From the NCBI GenBank assembly GCA_016710785.1, contig JADJUE010000003.1, positions 124,001 to 188,000 on the forward strand: a stretch of 64,000 nucleotides of DNA, read 5' to 3'. A program made the position numbers and the translations under genes. This DNA comes from Candidatus Epilinea brevis. Its GTDB lineage: Bacteria; Chloroflexota; Anaerolineae; Epilineales; Epilineaceae. The notes beneath the pieces are model-generated. The model was given only the letters and a program-made list of their open reading frames with translations. It ran no database searches and was not told the DNA's origin. Below are positions 48,285-57,493 of the stretch, piece after piece. Each line of letters opens with the position of its first letter. Position 1 is the first letter of the stretch.

Positions 48285-48796
48285 GCGCCACACCGCCTCC
48301 CGCCGATGATGGCAGTTCCCGCTACCAGGATGCCGAGCAACCCGCCTGCCAGGCCCTGACGGAGACCGTCAACCTGGTCTTCCCCGAGGACGCCAACCCC
48401 AAGGGGACCATCTTCGGCGGGCGCATCCTGCAATGGGTGGACATGGTGGGGGCCATGGCCGCGCAGCGCCATTGCCGCCAGATCGTGGTCACCGCGGTCA
48501 TGGACACCGTGGTCTTTCGCGCCCCCATCTATGTCGGCGAGTACGCTGTGGTCAAGGCCTGGGTCAACCGCGCCTGGCATACCTCGATGGAGGTGGAGGT
48601 GCGGGTGGAGGCCGAGGCGCCCCTGACCGGCGAGCGCCGGCTCTCGGTAGAGGCTTTCGTGACCTTCGTGGCGGTCGACGCCCACGACCATCCGACGCCC
48701 GTCCCCCCGTTCATCCCGCAGACGCCGCTGGAGGAAGACCGCTTCCTGGCGGCGGAAAAGCGGCGCGCCGCGCGCATGGCGTACCGCCAGTCGTGA
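48281..48796 (+). CDS. Acyl-CoA thioesterase, hotdog fold (YciA/BFIT-like)
   Basis: 171 aa starting at a GTG that overlaps the rpoD stop. The hotdog motif NPKGTIFGGRILQWVDMVGAMAA carries the Gly-Gly helix start and the catalytic Asp of this thioesterase group. VFRAPIYVGEYAVVKAWVNRAW follows. It hydrolyses acyl-CoA in the cytoplasm. Chain-length preference cannot be told. Coupling to the sigma factor is positional only. Confidence 0.9.
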
Positions 48797-48838
48797 GCGG
48801 CCGGCAGTCGGACCTTCCTTCCCGAGGACACGCTTGAG

Positions 48839-50134
48839 GTGGACGATCCCAGCGCATCGCTGAGCCCCGCAGCCGGCCTGATCGGCGTGATCGTGGGACT
48901 GCTGCTCACCGCCCTGACCGCCGCCGGCGACGCGGCCTTCACCCGCGCCGACAGGGTCCGGCTGCGCGAGGCGGCTGCCAGCGGCCTGCGCGGCAACGCC
49001 CTCAACCGCGTCCTGGAGCATCCGGGCCGCAACGGGGCGGTGCTGCAGGGCCTTTCGGCCTTGGGCCTGATGCTGTCCGCGGCCGGCGCGATGCTGCTGG
49101 TCAGCGGCGGCGGCCTGGGTGCCCTCAAGCTGCTGGTGACCGGCTTCATCGCCGCCCTCGCGACCCTGGCCCTGGCCATCTACCTTCCACGCGCCTGGGC
49201 CGAGGCCCATCCCGACCGCGCGGCCATCGCCCTGGCACCGGTGGTGGACCTCCTGGTCTGGTCTTTGGGCCTGCCCCTGCACGTGCTGGCCCGCATTTGC
49301 GGCTACCAGCCTCTGGCCTCCTCCCGCCCCATCCGCGAGGACGAGCTGCGGACATTACTGGACGTGGACGCCGAGAGCGGCGAGACGGTCATCGAGGAAG
49401 ACGAGATCGAGATGATGGCCGGCATCATGGAGCTGGGCGACACCTCGGTGCGCGAGATCATGGTGCCGCGCATCGACATCATCGCCGTCCCCCTGTCCGC
49501 CAGCATCGAGGTGGCCTTGGACACGGTGATCGCCGCCGGCCATTCGCGCATCCCGGTGTACCAGGACACGATCGACAATGTGGTCGGGCTGCTGTACGCC
49601 AAGGACCTGCTGGCGATCCTGCGCGATCAGGCGCATGAACGCCACACCTCCATCGCCAGCCATCTTCGACCGCCGCATGTGGTGCCGGAATCCATGCCGG
49701 TCAAGGCCCTCCTGGCCGCCTTCCGCTCCGCCAAGGTGCACCTGGCGATCGTCGTCGACGAATATGGCGGCACCGCGGGGCTGGTGACCATCGAGGACCT
49801 GCTGGAGCAGATCGTGGGCGACATCCAGGACGAATACGATGTCGAAGACCCCGATGTGGAGCAACTGACCCGTGACGCCGGCATCTTCAGCGGCGGCATG
49901 GACGTGGACGATCTCAACCGCATCCTGGACATCGACCTGCCGGCCGACGAGGCGGAGACCCTGGGCGGCCTGATCCTCAGCCGTCTGGGCCACCTGCCGC
50001 AGATCGGCGAATGCGCCCAGTTCCCGGATGCCGTGGTGGAGGTACTGAGCCTGGACGGGCGGCGCATCCAGCGGGTGCGGGTCAGCCGGATGACGCGCCG
50101 GGCGCCGATGGCCACGGAGACCGCGGACGGATGA
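48839..50134 (+). CDS. CNNM/CorC-type protein (DUF21, CBS pair, CorC_HlyC)
   Basis: 431 aa from a GTG. Residues about 10-135 form a membrane DUF21 domain (LIGVIVGLLLTALTAAGDAAFTRADRVRLR). A CBS pair follows (REIMVPRIDIIAVPLSASIEVAL; HVVPESMPVKALLAAFRSAKVHLAIVVDEYGGTAGLVTIEDLLE). A C-terminal CorC_HlyC transporter-associated domain ends the chain (GMDVDDLNRILDIDLPADEAETLGGLI). Such proteins act in Mg2+/Co2+ export or resistance. The older name hemolysin is misleading. Confidence 0.92.
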   Translation: MDDPSASLSPAAGLIGVIVGLLLTALTAAGDAAFTRADRVRLREAAASGLRGNALNRVLEHPGRNGAVLQGLSALGLMLSAAGAMLLVSGGGLGALKLLVTGFIAALATLALAIYLPRAWAEAHPDRAAIALAPVVDLLVWSLGLPLHVLARICGYQPLASSRPIREDELRTLLDVDAESGETVIEEDEIEMMAGIMELGDTSVREIMVPRIDIIAVPLSASIEVALDTVIAAGHSRIPVYQDTIDNVVGLLYAKDLLAILRDQAHERHTSIASHLRPPHVVPESMPVKALLAAFRSAKVHLAIVVDEYGGTAGLVTIEDLLEQIVGDIQDEYDVEDPDVEQLTRDAGIFSGGMDVDDLNRILDIDLPADEAETLGGLILSRLGHLPQIGECAQFPDAVVEVLSLDGRRIQRVRVSRMTRRAPMATETADG

Positions 50135-51312
50135 CGGGACGGGTGGCGAAGACAGTGCTGCTCGTCGTCGTCTTGGGCCTGGGAGCCTGGCTGACCGCCC
50201 GAGCCCTGCGCCCGGTGGCTCCCGCCCTGGTGGGGGCAGACGTGGTGGGCTACCTGGCGGGCGACGCGGCGGCTGGCTTCGCCCGGGTGACCTCCCCCTT
50301 GGCCCTGTCCTTCCCGCGCGACGAGGGGCCGCATCCGACCTACCAGACGGAATGGTGGTACTACACCGGCAACCTGGCGACGGCGGCGGAGGGCCGGCGC
50401 TTCGGCTTCCAGCTGACCTTCTTCCGCCGCGCCCTGCGGCCCCCCAGCGCGGCGCCCGCTCCGGAGGATTCGGCCTGGCGGGCGGATCAGGTGTACCTGG
50501 CCCATTTCGCCCTGGCCGATGTGGCCGGCAAGCGCTTCCGCTCAGCCGAGCGCCTGCAGCGCGGCGCCCTGGGCCTCGCGGGCGCCACGGCCGACCCCTT
50601 CCGGGTATGGGTGGATGACTGGTCGGCCCAGCGCGAGGGCGGGTCGACCGAGCGGCCCATCACCCGCCTCACCGCCCGGGACGGCGACATGGCGCTGGAC
50701 CTGCGCCTGGAACCGCAAAAGGGCCGGGTGCTGCACGGCGACCAGGGCTACAGCACCAAAGGCCCCGAGCCGGGCAACGCTTCGATGTACCTCTCCTTCA
50801 CCCGCCTGGGCGCCACCGGCAGCATCAGCGCCGGCGGCCGGACTTTACCGGTAGCGGGCCTGGCCTGGATGGACCATGAATGGTCTACGTCGGCCCTGGG
50901 CGCCAGGCAAACCGGTTGGGACTGGTTCTCCTTGCAGCTGGACGACGGGCGGGACCTCATGCTCTTCCAGCTGCGCGAGCAGGGCGGCGGCGTGGCCGCC
51001 TCGTCCTCCGGCAGCCTGATCACCGCCGACGGCAGGGTGCGCCCCTTGGGTCGGTCCGACTTCGATCTGACGGTGACCGATCGCTGGACCAGCCCGCGCA
51101 GCGGCGCGCGCTACCCGTCCGGCTGGCGCCTGGCCATCCCCTCCGCGGGCCTGGACCTGGTCCTGGAGCCGCAGTTGGCGGACCAGGAGCTGGCGGTGGG
51201 CCTGCGTTACTGGGAGGGCACGGTGCGGGTCACCGGCCGCGGGGCGGACGGGCCGCTGACGGGCTACGGCTACGCGGAGCTGACGGGATACGCGGGGCCG
51301 GTGGGGCGGTAG
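50131..51312 (+). CDS. AttH/CrtC-type lipocalin-like protein (carotenoid hydratase-like)
   Basis: 393 aa from an ATG overlapping the preceding stop (ATGA). One N-terminal TM/signal segment (TVLLVVVLGLGAWLTARAL) and two lipocalin-like beta-barrel halves. Hallmarks are the early YQTEWWYYTGNL and AWMDHEWSTSALG. This is the AttH/hydroxyneurosporene-synthase (CrtC) superfamily, which hydrates carotenoid C1-2 double bonds. Other members are uncharacterised secreted lipocalins. A CrtI-like desaturase and a prenyltransferase lie 3-5 kb downstream, which makes a carotenoid role possible. Confidence 0.82.
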   Translation: MTGRVAKTVLLVVVLGLGAWLTARALRPVAPALVGADVVGYLAGDAAAGFARVTSPLALSFPRDEGPHPTYQTEWWYYTGNLATAAEGRRFGFQLTFFRRALRPPSAAPAPEDSAWRADQVYLAHFALADVAGKRFRSAERLQRGALGLAGATADPFRVWVDDWSAQREGGSTERPITRLTARDGDMALDLRLEPQKGRVLHGDQGYSTKGPEPGNASMYLSFTRLGATGSISAGGRTLPVAGLAWMDHEWSTSALGARQTGWDWFSLQLDDGRDLMLFQLREQGGGVAASSSGSLITADGRVRPLGRSDFDLTVTDRWTSPRSGARYPSGWRLAIPSAGLDLVLEPQLADQELAVGLRYWEGTVRVTGRGADGPLTGYGYAELTGYAGPVGR

Positions 51313-51380
51313 GCGGTCGGGGCGGCAGGCGGTCGGGGCGGTCGAATGATCGGACGGTCGCGAATCCCTGCAAAATCGCG

Positions 51381-51472
51381 CCGCCCCCGGGCGGTTGGGG
51401 CGGCGCGATCTGGTCGGTTCCAAACCGCCACACACCAGACCATAACGTTTACCAACGGTATCGTTGAAACCG
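51381..51472 (+). repeat. Dispersed repeat, copy 3, with terminator-like hairpin
   Basis: About 85 bp nearly identical to 30944-31055, lying in the gap between two convergent genes (AttH/CrtC-like and anti-sigma). A perfect 13-bp stem, atcgcgccgcccc with ggggcggcgcgat, is followed on the minus strand by tttt. It may therefore end the minus-strand anti-sigma transcript. The end block caacggtatcgttg has 5-bp inverted arms around gtat. Confidence 0.8.
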
Positions 51473-51476
51473 CGGC

Positions 51477-52520
51477 TCAACAGACGAAGCCGGCCTTCGC
51501 CGGCTCAGTTCCGTAACCCATCACCGTCGGGGTGCCGGTCGGCGTTCCCGTGGGCGTGGGGGTAGGGGTAGGCGTCTCTGTCGGCGGGACGATGGGCGAC
51601 ACGCCGCCGGGTGCTTCGGTGGGCGGCGGCGATGGCGGCGGCGTCTTGACGATCCGCGGGTCTTCCGGCGTGGGCGTCTCGACCGGGGGCGCCGGTTCCG
51701 GTTGCCGGCTGGGCGGCCCCTCCGGCGTGGCGGTCTCGGCCGGGCCGGGTCGCAGGCCGGCGCCTCCGGGGGGTGTGCCACCGGCTTCCGGCGTGGTGAC
51801 GGGGTCGTCGGGGCCTGGGTCGGCGGAGGGCTCCGGCGGGACGGGGTCGGATGGGCCGGGACCGGTCTTGGCGCCGACCGGTCCGTCTTCCGGCGCGGGC
51901 GTGGCGGTGGCGGCCGGGTTCCGGCGAACACCGCGGTCGTTGCCGCCGGCGGCGGAAGCGGGCGCAGGCGGCGGGGTAGCCGCGGCCGCAGCCGACGCGG
52001 TCCCGCGGGCAAACGGGCGGGCAGGCGTCGGGAGGCCGGCGTCCCGGGTCCCGGATGCCATCGTACCGGTGCGACCCGCATCCACGGATGCCGCTGGAGC
52101 CTGGGCTGCTGTGGCTTTCCCCGGGGAGGAGAACACCGTGGCCGTCGCGGGAGCGGCGACCGCGTCTCCTGAGGTCGGCCGCGCCGGCAGGTCGACCGCT
52201 CTTCGCTGGCGCCGGAGGAGGTCCGGCTCCAGGAGGGCCAACAGCCCGATGACCAGCATGCTGACCGGCACGACCCACAGACTGTAGGCGCGCAGGCGCT
52301 GGCCGCGCCGCGGCACGGCGAGGAGGGCGGCCTGGAGCCGCGCGCTGGGCTGGAGACGGCGCTGGTCGGACCAGGCTTCGGCCAGCAGGCGCTCCGTGGC
52401 CACGCGCGGCCCGCAGTGGGGGCAGGTGGCCGCGTGGGCCTCCAGCGCGGCGCGCGGGGCGTCTTCCAAGGTGTGGAGCGCCCCTTCATCCAGGAGGTCC
52501 TGCCAGGCCGCGCAGGTCAT
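51477..52520 (-). CDS. Zinc-finger anti-sigma factor with long Pro/Thr-rich exterior
   Basis: 347 aa. The N-terminal zf-HC2 domain has Cys3 and the motif HAATCPHC that binds Zn and holds the ECF sigma factor. One TM segment (YSLWVVPVSMLVIGLLALLEP, about residues 79-99) is followed by 240 residues of Ala/Pro/Thr/Gly-rich sequence ending in TPTPTPTPTGTPTGT. The start overlaps the sigma gene stop by 4 bp (ATGA). It probably keeps the cognate sigma at the membrane until an envelope signal arrives. Confidence 0.85.
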   Translation of the reverse strand: MTCAAWQDLLDEGALHTLEDAPRAALEAHAATCPHCGPRVATERLLAEAWSDQRRLQPSARLQAALLAVPRRGQRLRAYSLWVVPVSMLVIGLLALLEPDLLRRQRRAVDLPARPTSGDAVAAPATATVFSSPGKATAAQAPAASVDAGRTGTMASGTRDAGLPTPARPFARGTASAAAAATPPPAPASAAGGNDRGVRRNPAATATPAPEDGPVGAKTGPGPSDPVPPEPSADPGPDDPVTTPEAGGTPPGGAGLRPGPAETATPEGPPSRQPEPAPPVETPTPEDPRIVKTPPPSPPPTEAPGGVSPIVPPTETPTPTPTPTGTPTGTPTVMGYGTEPAKAGFVC

Positions 52521-53110
52521 GTCAGCTCCCCATAGCGCTGGCGGAAGGCCTCGCTGGCCCGCTGCCGGCGCTTGCGCGCGGCCACCGCCGAGATGCCCAG
52601 GACCTCCGCCACCTCCTCCGCGCTCAGGCCCTCATGGTTGAAGAGCAGGAGAACGTGGCGCTGGCCCTCGTCCAGGGAAGCCAGGGCTTGCCGCACGGGT
52701 TCGCGCTCGTCGGGGACATCGGCCGGGTCGGCCAGGGGCGCGGGCGGCGTCTCGGCGCGGGTCAAGGCGTCCAGCGAGAGCCAACGCAGGCGCGCCCGCC
52801 GCCGCAGGTGGTCGGTGGCGGTGTTCTGGGCGATGCGGTAGAGCCAGGCGCGGCGTAGATACGCCTTGTCCTGGTCCAAGTCCAAGCGCTCAAGGGCGCG
52901 GTAGGCTTTCACGAAGGTGTCCTGCGTCAACTCCTCTGCGACGTCGATGTCCCCCACCAAACGGTACACGTAATTGAGGATGGGCCGCTGATAGGCGGCG
53001 ACCATCTCCAGGTAGACCCGTTCGGCGGGCGAAGCCTTACCGCTCACGCGCGATGCCGACCGGGCCGGTGGACACGCGTTCCTACGGCTGAGCGGACCGT
53101 CGCGTGACAT
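52517..53110 (-). CDS. ECF-type RNA polymerase sigma factor
   Basis: 197 aa from the ATG at 53110; a GTG at 53047 (VSGKASPAERVYLEM) gives 176 aa and is also plausible. Sigma region 2 is ILNYVYRLVGDIDVAEELTQDTFVKAYRAL with the promoter-melting segment YLRRAWLYRIAQNTATDHLRR. Region 4 is ALASLDEGQRHVLLLFNHEGLSAEEVAEVLGISAVAARKRRQRA. It is paired with the downstream anti-sigma gene. Target promoters are unknown. Confidence 0.9.
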   Translation of the reverse strand: MSRDGPLSRRNACPPARSASRVSGKASPAERVYLEMVAAYQRPILNYVYRLVGDIDVAEELTQDTFVKAYRALERLDLDQDKAYLRRAWLYRIAQNTATDHLRRRARLRWLSLDALTRAETPPAPLADPADVPDEREPVRQALASLDEGQRHVLLLFNHEGLSAEEVAEVLGISAVAARKRRQRASEAFRQRYGELT

Positions 53111-53251
53111 GCGGGCCCGCGGCCCGGCGGGGCAGGGCGACAGATCGGCGGGACGGACGGCGCCGAGGGGGGGCTGGGGAATCGCGCGATCGATGGCATG
53201 CGGTGGCGGCTCGCCGCTGATGATACACGCGGCGGCCCGGCCCGGCCCCGG

Positions 53252-53260
53252 TGGTATACT
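53252..53260 (+). promoter_or_regulatory. Extended -10 promoter for a near-leaderless ADP-ribosylglycohydrolase mRNA
   Basis: TGG-TATACT (53252-53260) puts the start near 53267, two bases before the ATG at 53269. No ribosome site is present, consistent with a leaderless transcript. Confidence 0.55.
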
Positions 53261-53268
53261 GCCGGGTC

Positions 53269-54375
53269 ATGGCCACCAATCGCAGCACCTTCGACCGTCT
53301 GCTCGCCGCCGGGGAGATCGACATCGCCGCCGGTCCGCTCTTCCAGCGCCGCCTGAACGCGTTGCCCCACCTGGACGCCGGGCGCCTGGAAGGCATGCTG
53401 TTGGGCCTGGCCATCGGCGACGCCCTTGGACGGCCGGGGGCGGGACGGTACCCGGAGGAGCGCCGCCGGCAGCTGGGGGAGATCCGCGACTACCTGCCCA
53501 ACCCGCTGGCCGAGGGGCGGACGGTGGGCCTGCCCTCGGACGAGACGCAGCTGGCCTTCTGGACGCTGGAGCAGCTGCTGAGGGACGGCGCCCTGCGCCC
53601 CCATCGGCTGATGGCCCGCCTGGCCGCGGGCCGCATCTTCGGCGTCGGCCCGACCACGCGGGAGGCCCTGGAGGCGGGGCGCGCGGGAGCCATGTCCTGG
53701 GAGCGCTGCGGGCTGAAGGCGGCGGGCTCGGGCGCCCTGGCCCGCACGGCGCCGCTGCTGCTGCCGCATCTGGCCGGGGGCGGCACGGACCTGTGGATCG
53801 ACGTGACCCTGGCCACCCTCCTCACGCACAACGACTCGGCGGCCATCGCCGCCGGCCTGGGCTGGGCGGCCATGCTCTGGCAGCTCTTGGCCATGGACGC
53901 GCCGCCGCCGCCGGAATGGTGGGGCGAAGCCTTCCTGGAAGCCACCTCCGGCCTGGAGGTGGACCCCATGTACAGAATGACGGGACCGGCCTTCCAGGAC
54001 GCCGGTCGCGATACCTTGGGCGGACATCTGACCAAGGCCCTGGCGCGCGCCACGGCGGAAGGTTGGGACACGGCCACGGCCTGCGCGGCCTGGGGATCCA
54101 GCAGCCACCTGTTGGAAGCCCTGCCCTCGGTGCTGTGGATCTTGTCGAGGCATGCCGCGGATCCGGAAACGGCCCTCATCCGCGCGGTCAACGACTGCGA
54201 GGACAGCGACCGCATCGCCGCCCTGGTGGGCACGGCGGTGGGCGCTCTGCACGGCCGCGCCGCCCTGCCCGAGCGCTGGACGCAGAACCTGCTGGGCCGC
54301 ACGGGGACGGCGGACGACGGGCAGGTGTTCCGGTTGCTGGCGGAGATGGGAAAGTCCGCCGCGCTAGGTGCCTGA
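53269..54375 (+). CDS. ADP-ribosylglycohydrolase (DraG-like)
   Basis: 368 aa. The family landmarks are present: EGMLLGLAIGDALG near the N-terminus, SDETQLAFWTLEQLL (usual SDDTxM), LLTHNDSAAIAAGL and NDCEDSDRIAALVGTAVGALHG in place of GGDTDTxAAxxGxxxGA. The Mg-binding acidic residues are kept, though Gly-Gly-Asp-Thr-Asp is altered to CEDSD. It removes ADP-ribose from proteins or small molecules. The altered motif leaves the substrate open. The transcript seems leaderless. Confidence 0.85.
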   Translation: MATNRSTFDRLLAAGEIDIAAGPLFQRRLNALPHLDAGRLEGMLLGLAIGDALGRPGAGRYPEERRRQLGEIRDYLPNPLAEGRTVGLPSDETQLAFWTLEQLLRDGALRPHRLMARLAAGRIFGVGPTTREALEAGRAGAMSWERCGLKAAGSGALARTAPLLLPHLAGGGTDLWIDVTLATLLTHNDSAAIAAGLGWAAMLWQLLAMDAPPPPEWWGEAFLEATSGLEVDPMYRMTGPAFQDAGRDTLGGHLTKALARATAEGWDTATACAAWGSSSHLLEALPSVLWILSRHAADPETALIRAVNDCEDSDRIAALVGTAVGALHGRAALPERWTQNLLGRTGTADDGQVFRLLAEMGKSAALGA

Positions 54376-54522
54376 AAAAGGCGAGCGGGGGGCTCCCCAG
54401 CGGGGGGACAGGCGGGGGGAAAGAAAGGGCAGGTCTGCTCTGGGGGAGTCCTACGGCAGGTTCTGGTTGCGGCCGTGGTGACTGCGAAGGTGGACGCGTT
54501 CACGATGTTGCGCGGGGTAGAA

Positions 54523-56088
54523 ATGCGCGGGCTGGGCCATCAGTCGCCCGCTATGGAGCGGGGATTGACCCAGCACCGCGTCGTTCCTCCTGTTCCCGCG
54601 AACCTCCACGGCCGCTCGGTCATCGTCATCGGCGGCGGCTTCGGGGGGCTGGCGGCGGCCTGCTACCTGGCGCAGGCGGGGGCGGCGGTCACCCTGCTGG
54701 AGAAGAACGAGCAGTTGGGTGGCCGGGCCAGCCGGCTGCGGCGCGACGGCTTTCTCTTCGACATGGGGCCCAGCTGGTACCTGATGCCGGACGCCTGGGA
54801 GCGCTTCTTCGGGCATTTCGGGAAGCGGCCGGTGGACTTCTTCAAGGCCGAGCGGCTGGACCCGCATTACCGCATCTTCTTCAAGGATGGCGACCGGGTG
54901 GACATCACCGGGGACCGGGCCGCCATGCGCGACCTCTTCGAGGGCTACGAGGCGGGCGCGGGCGCGGCCCTGGACCGCTACCTGGCGCAGAGCCAACAGA
55001 CCTACGAGCGGGCGATGCCGGGCTTCGTCTACACGGACCGGCCGCGGCTGCGCGACTACATGACCCTGGATGTTGCCCGCCAGGCGCGGGGGCTCTCGCT
55101 CTTGGGGACGATGGACCGCTTCGTCGCCCGCTTCTTCCAGCATCCGAAGCTGCGGCAGATCATGGAGTACTCGCTGGTCTTCCTGGGCGGCGCGCCGCGG
55201 AGCACGCCGGCGCTCTACCACCTGATGGGCCATGTGGACTTCAACCTGGGCGTCTTCTACCCGCAGGGAGGCATCGGGGCCTTGGTGGACGCGGTGGCGG
55301 GCCTGGCGGAGGAGCTGGGGGTGCGCGTGATCTTGAACCGCCCGGCGACGCGCATCGCCCGGCGCGCGGGCGGCGGGCTGCGGGTGGAGACGGCGGACGG
55401 GCCGCTGGAGGCGGACGCGGTGGTGGCGGCGGCGGATTACCACCATGTGGAGACGATGCTGCTGGATGAGGCGGATCGGCAGTATTCCGCGGGCTACTGG
55501 CAGCGCCGAACCTGGGCGCCGTCGGCCTACCTGTTGTACCTGGGCATTCGGGGCGAGACGCCGGAGCTGGCGCATCACAGTCTGGTGCTGCCTACGGACT
55601 GGTCGGGGCATTTCAAGGAGATGTTCGACCAGCCGGCCTGGCCGGCGGACCCGGCCTACTACCTCTGCGTGCCCTCCCAGACGGACCCGACGGTGGCCCC
55701 GCCGGGTCACACGAACCTCTTCGTGCTGGTACCGGTGGCGGCGGGCCTCACGGACACGGCGGAAGACCGCGCGCGCTACCGGGACCTGATCCTGGACGAC
55801 ATCGCCCGCCACACGGGCGCCGACCTGCGGGGGCGCATCGTCCTGGAGCAGAGCTTCTGCGTGCGGGACTTCGCGGCGCGCTACAACGCGGCCCACGGCA
55901 CTGCCCTGGGCCTGTCGCACACGCTCAGCCAGAGCGCCTTCGGCCGCCCGCGCCGCCGCTCGAAGCGGCTGCCGGGGCTGTATTTCGCGGGCGCCTACAC
56001 GACGCCGGGCATTGGCATGCCGATGTGCCTGATCTCGGGCGAGCATACGGCGGCGATGCTGGCGCGGGATCTGGGCGCCGGCGGATGA
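54523..56088 (+). CDS. Phytoene desaturase-like carotenoid oxidoreductase (CrtI family)
   Basis: 521 aa from the ATG at 54523 (GGGG upstream); starts at 54475, 54505 and 54553 are possible. FAD-binding dinucleotide fold VIVIGGGFGGLAAACYLAQAG with EKNEQLGGRASR is near the start. A C-terminal GLYFAGAYTTPGIGMPMCLISGEH matches CrtI-type desaturases. The middle has FDMGPSWYLMPDAWERFF. It may act as CrtI or a later CrtD-like desaturase. Its stop overlaps the UbiA gene start. Confidence 0.9.
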   Translation: MRGLGHQSPAMERGLTQHRVVPPVPANLHGRSVIVIGGGFGGLAAACYLAQAGAAVTLLEKNEQLGGRASRLRRDGFLFDMGPSWYLMPDAWERFFGHFGKRPVDFFKAERLDPHYRIFFKDGDRVDITGDRAAMRDLFEGYEAGAGAALDRYLAQSQQTYERAMPGFVYTDRPRLRDYMTLDVARQARGLSLLGTMDRFVARFFQHPKLRQIMEYSLVFLGGAPRSTPALYHLMGHVDFNLGVFYPQGGIGALVDAVAGLAEELGVRVILNRPATRIARRAGGGLRVETADGPLEADAVVAAADYHHVETMLLDEADRQYSAGYWQRRTWAPSAYLLYLGIRGETPELAHHSLVLPTDWSGHFKEMFDQPAWPADPAYYLCVPSQTDPTVAPPGHTNLFVLVPVAAGLTDTAEDRARYRDLILDDIARHTGADLRGRIVLEQSFCVRDFAARYNAAHGTALGLSHTLSQSAFGRPRRRSKRLPGLYFAGAYTTPGIGMPMCLISGEHTAAMLARDLGAGG

Positions 56089-56921
56089 TCCCCTGGCGCT
56101 ACCTCTTCACGCTGTCCCGCCCGCGCTTCTGGTTCTACCTGGCGGGCCCGGTGCTGGTGGCGGCGGCCTTCGGGGCCGGCAAGCCGGTGGACCTCTTGGA
56201 CGGGCGCCTGATAGCCCTCTTCCTCTACAGCCTGCTGCCGGCGAACGTGCTGCTCTACGGCATCAACGACCGCTACGACCAGGACGTGGACGCGGCCAAC
56301 CCGAAGAAGGAGGAGCGCGAGGCGCGCTTCAAGGAGGGCCGCGCGGTGTGGTGGGCCCTGGGGCTGAGCGCGGCCCTGAGCCTGGCGCTGCTGTGGGCCT
56401 TGCCGGTTGGGGCGCGGTGGTGGCTGGTGGGCTTCCTGCTGCTGGCCTGGGGCTACAGCGCCCCGCCGCTGCGCTTCAAGGCCCGGCCGCTGTGGGACTC
56501 GCTGTCCAACGGCCTGTACATCCTGCCGGGCGTGGCGGCCTACGTGCTGCTGCGCGGGGAGGCGCCGCCGGCGGCGGCGATCCTGGCGGGCTGGCTGTGG
56601 ACGATGGCCATGCACAGCTTCTCGGCCATCCCGGACATCGCCCCGGACCGCGCGGCGGGCATCGCCACGACGGCCACGTGGTTGGGGGCGCGGGGCACCT
56701 ACGGCTACTGTTTCCTGTGCTGGCTGGGCGCGGCGTTGGCCATGGCCTGGGTGGCCTGGCCCTTGGGATTGCTGCTGGGGGTGTACCCGGTGCTGGTGGC
56801 GCTGATCGCGCTGCGCGGGACGGATGTGCACCGCGCCTACTGGTGGTTCCCGGCGATCAACACGGGGCTGGGGATGGCGCTGACGCTGGCGGGGTTGGGG
56901 CGGATGGTGGGGGCTCAGTGA
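56085..56921 (+). CDS. UbiA-family prenyltransferase (lycopene-elongase-like)
   Basis: 278 aa, eight or nine TM segments. Two Asp-rich motifs are seen: YGINDRYDQDVDAANPKKEE (the NDxxDxxxD pyrophosphate site) and AIPDIAPDRAAGIATTATWLGARG. Its ATG overlaps the CrtI stop (ATGA), so they are translationally coupled. UbiA proteins next to CrtI-like enzymes prenylate lycopene in C45/C50 carotenoid or bacterioruberin pathways. Menaquinone or heme transferases are the alternative. The carotenoid role is inferred from context and motif style. Confidence 0.85.
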   Translation: MIPWRYLFTLSRPRFWFYLAGPVLVAAAFGAGKPVDLLDGRLIALFLYSLLPANVLLYGINDRYDQDVDAANPKKEEREARFKEGRAVWWALGLSAALSLALLWALPVGARWWLVGFLLLAWGYSAPPLRFKARPLWDSLSNGLYILPGVAAYVLLRGEAPPAAAILAGWLWTMAMHSFSAIPDIAPDRAAGIATTATWLGARGTYGYCFLCWLGAALAMAWVAWPLGLLLGVYPVLVALIALRGTDVHRAYWWFPAINTGLGMALTLAGLGRMVGAQ

Positions 56922-57026
56922 CGGGGCGCCCCATTCAGTAGGGACTGCCAGCAATCCGGCCGAGATTGGGCGCCGTCCACGAAAGAACCGTTTTCTGCAC
57001 AGTGCTCATGACCGGCGCTGCGCTGT

Positions 57027-57353
57027 TCACAGAACCCATCTAGTGCCCCTTCCCGCGGCGTGGTAGGCGGGGCCCGCAGGCCGAGCACCGGCCGGTGCAG
57101 GTAAAGCAAGCGGTGGTATTCGCCCTCCCCCCTCGAGCACCACGGCCCGCCGCCCAACCCTCGGCTTCGCCGGTCTACCGCCCTCGCCGCGGCAGCGCCC
57201 CGCCTCAGCCTTGGCCTTGCCGTATGGGGACACTGGACACGGAGGTGCATCGTCCAAGTAAGGCGATTGCTGGCCATCGAGCACTGCCTCAGTTGAGAGG
57301 TGTACGAGCCGAGCCCCGCTCGCCTGTGCCGCACTCACGACTGCTTCGGCCAT
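57027..57353 (-). pseudogene. Remnant of an RmlD/SDR-type sugar reductase
   Basis: The first 50 residues (AEAVVSAAQASGARLVHLSTEAVLDGQ...PVSPYGKAKAEAG) match the middle of RmlD-like reductases, including STxxVFDG and PxxxYGxxK. After the YGKAKAEA motif the frame breaks and the rest (GRCRGEGGRPAKPRVGRR) is nonsense, while protein-like sequence moves to another frame. No N-terminal Rossmann part is present, so the gene is both truncated and frameshifted. Confidence 0.6.
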
Positions 57354-57493
57354 GAGGGTGTATCGGCGCTTCCTGGCGGGCCGGGGCTACCGGCCCCCCA
57401 GGCATGCCCGGGGCCAGGGATGGCGTCGCTAGGGCGCTCCTACGGTGCCCGCTCAGCTCGGGTTGCCGTCTGGCGGCTTAACGAAAGCGCCTG

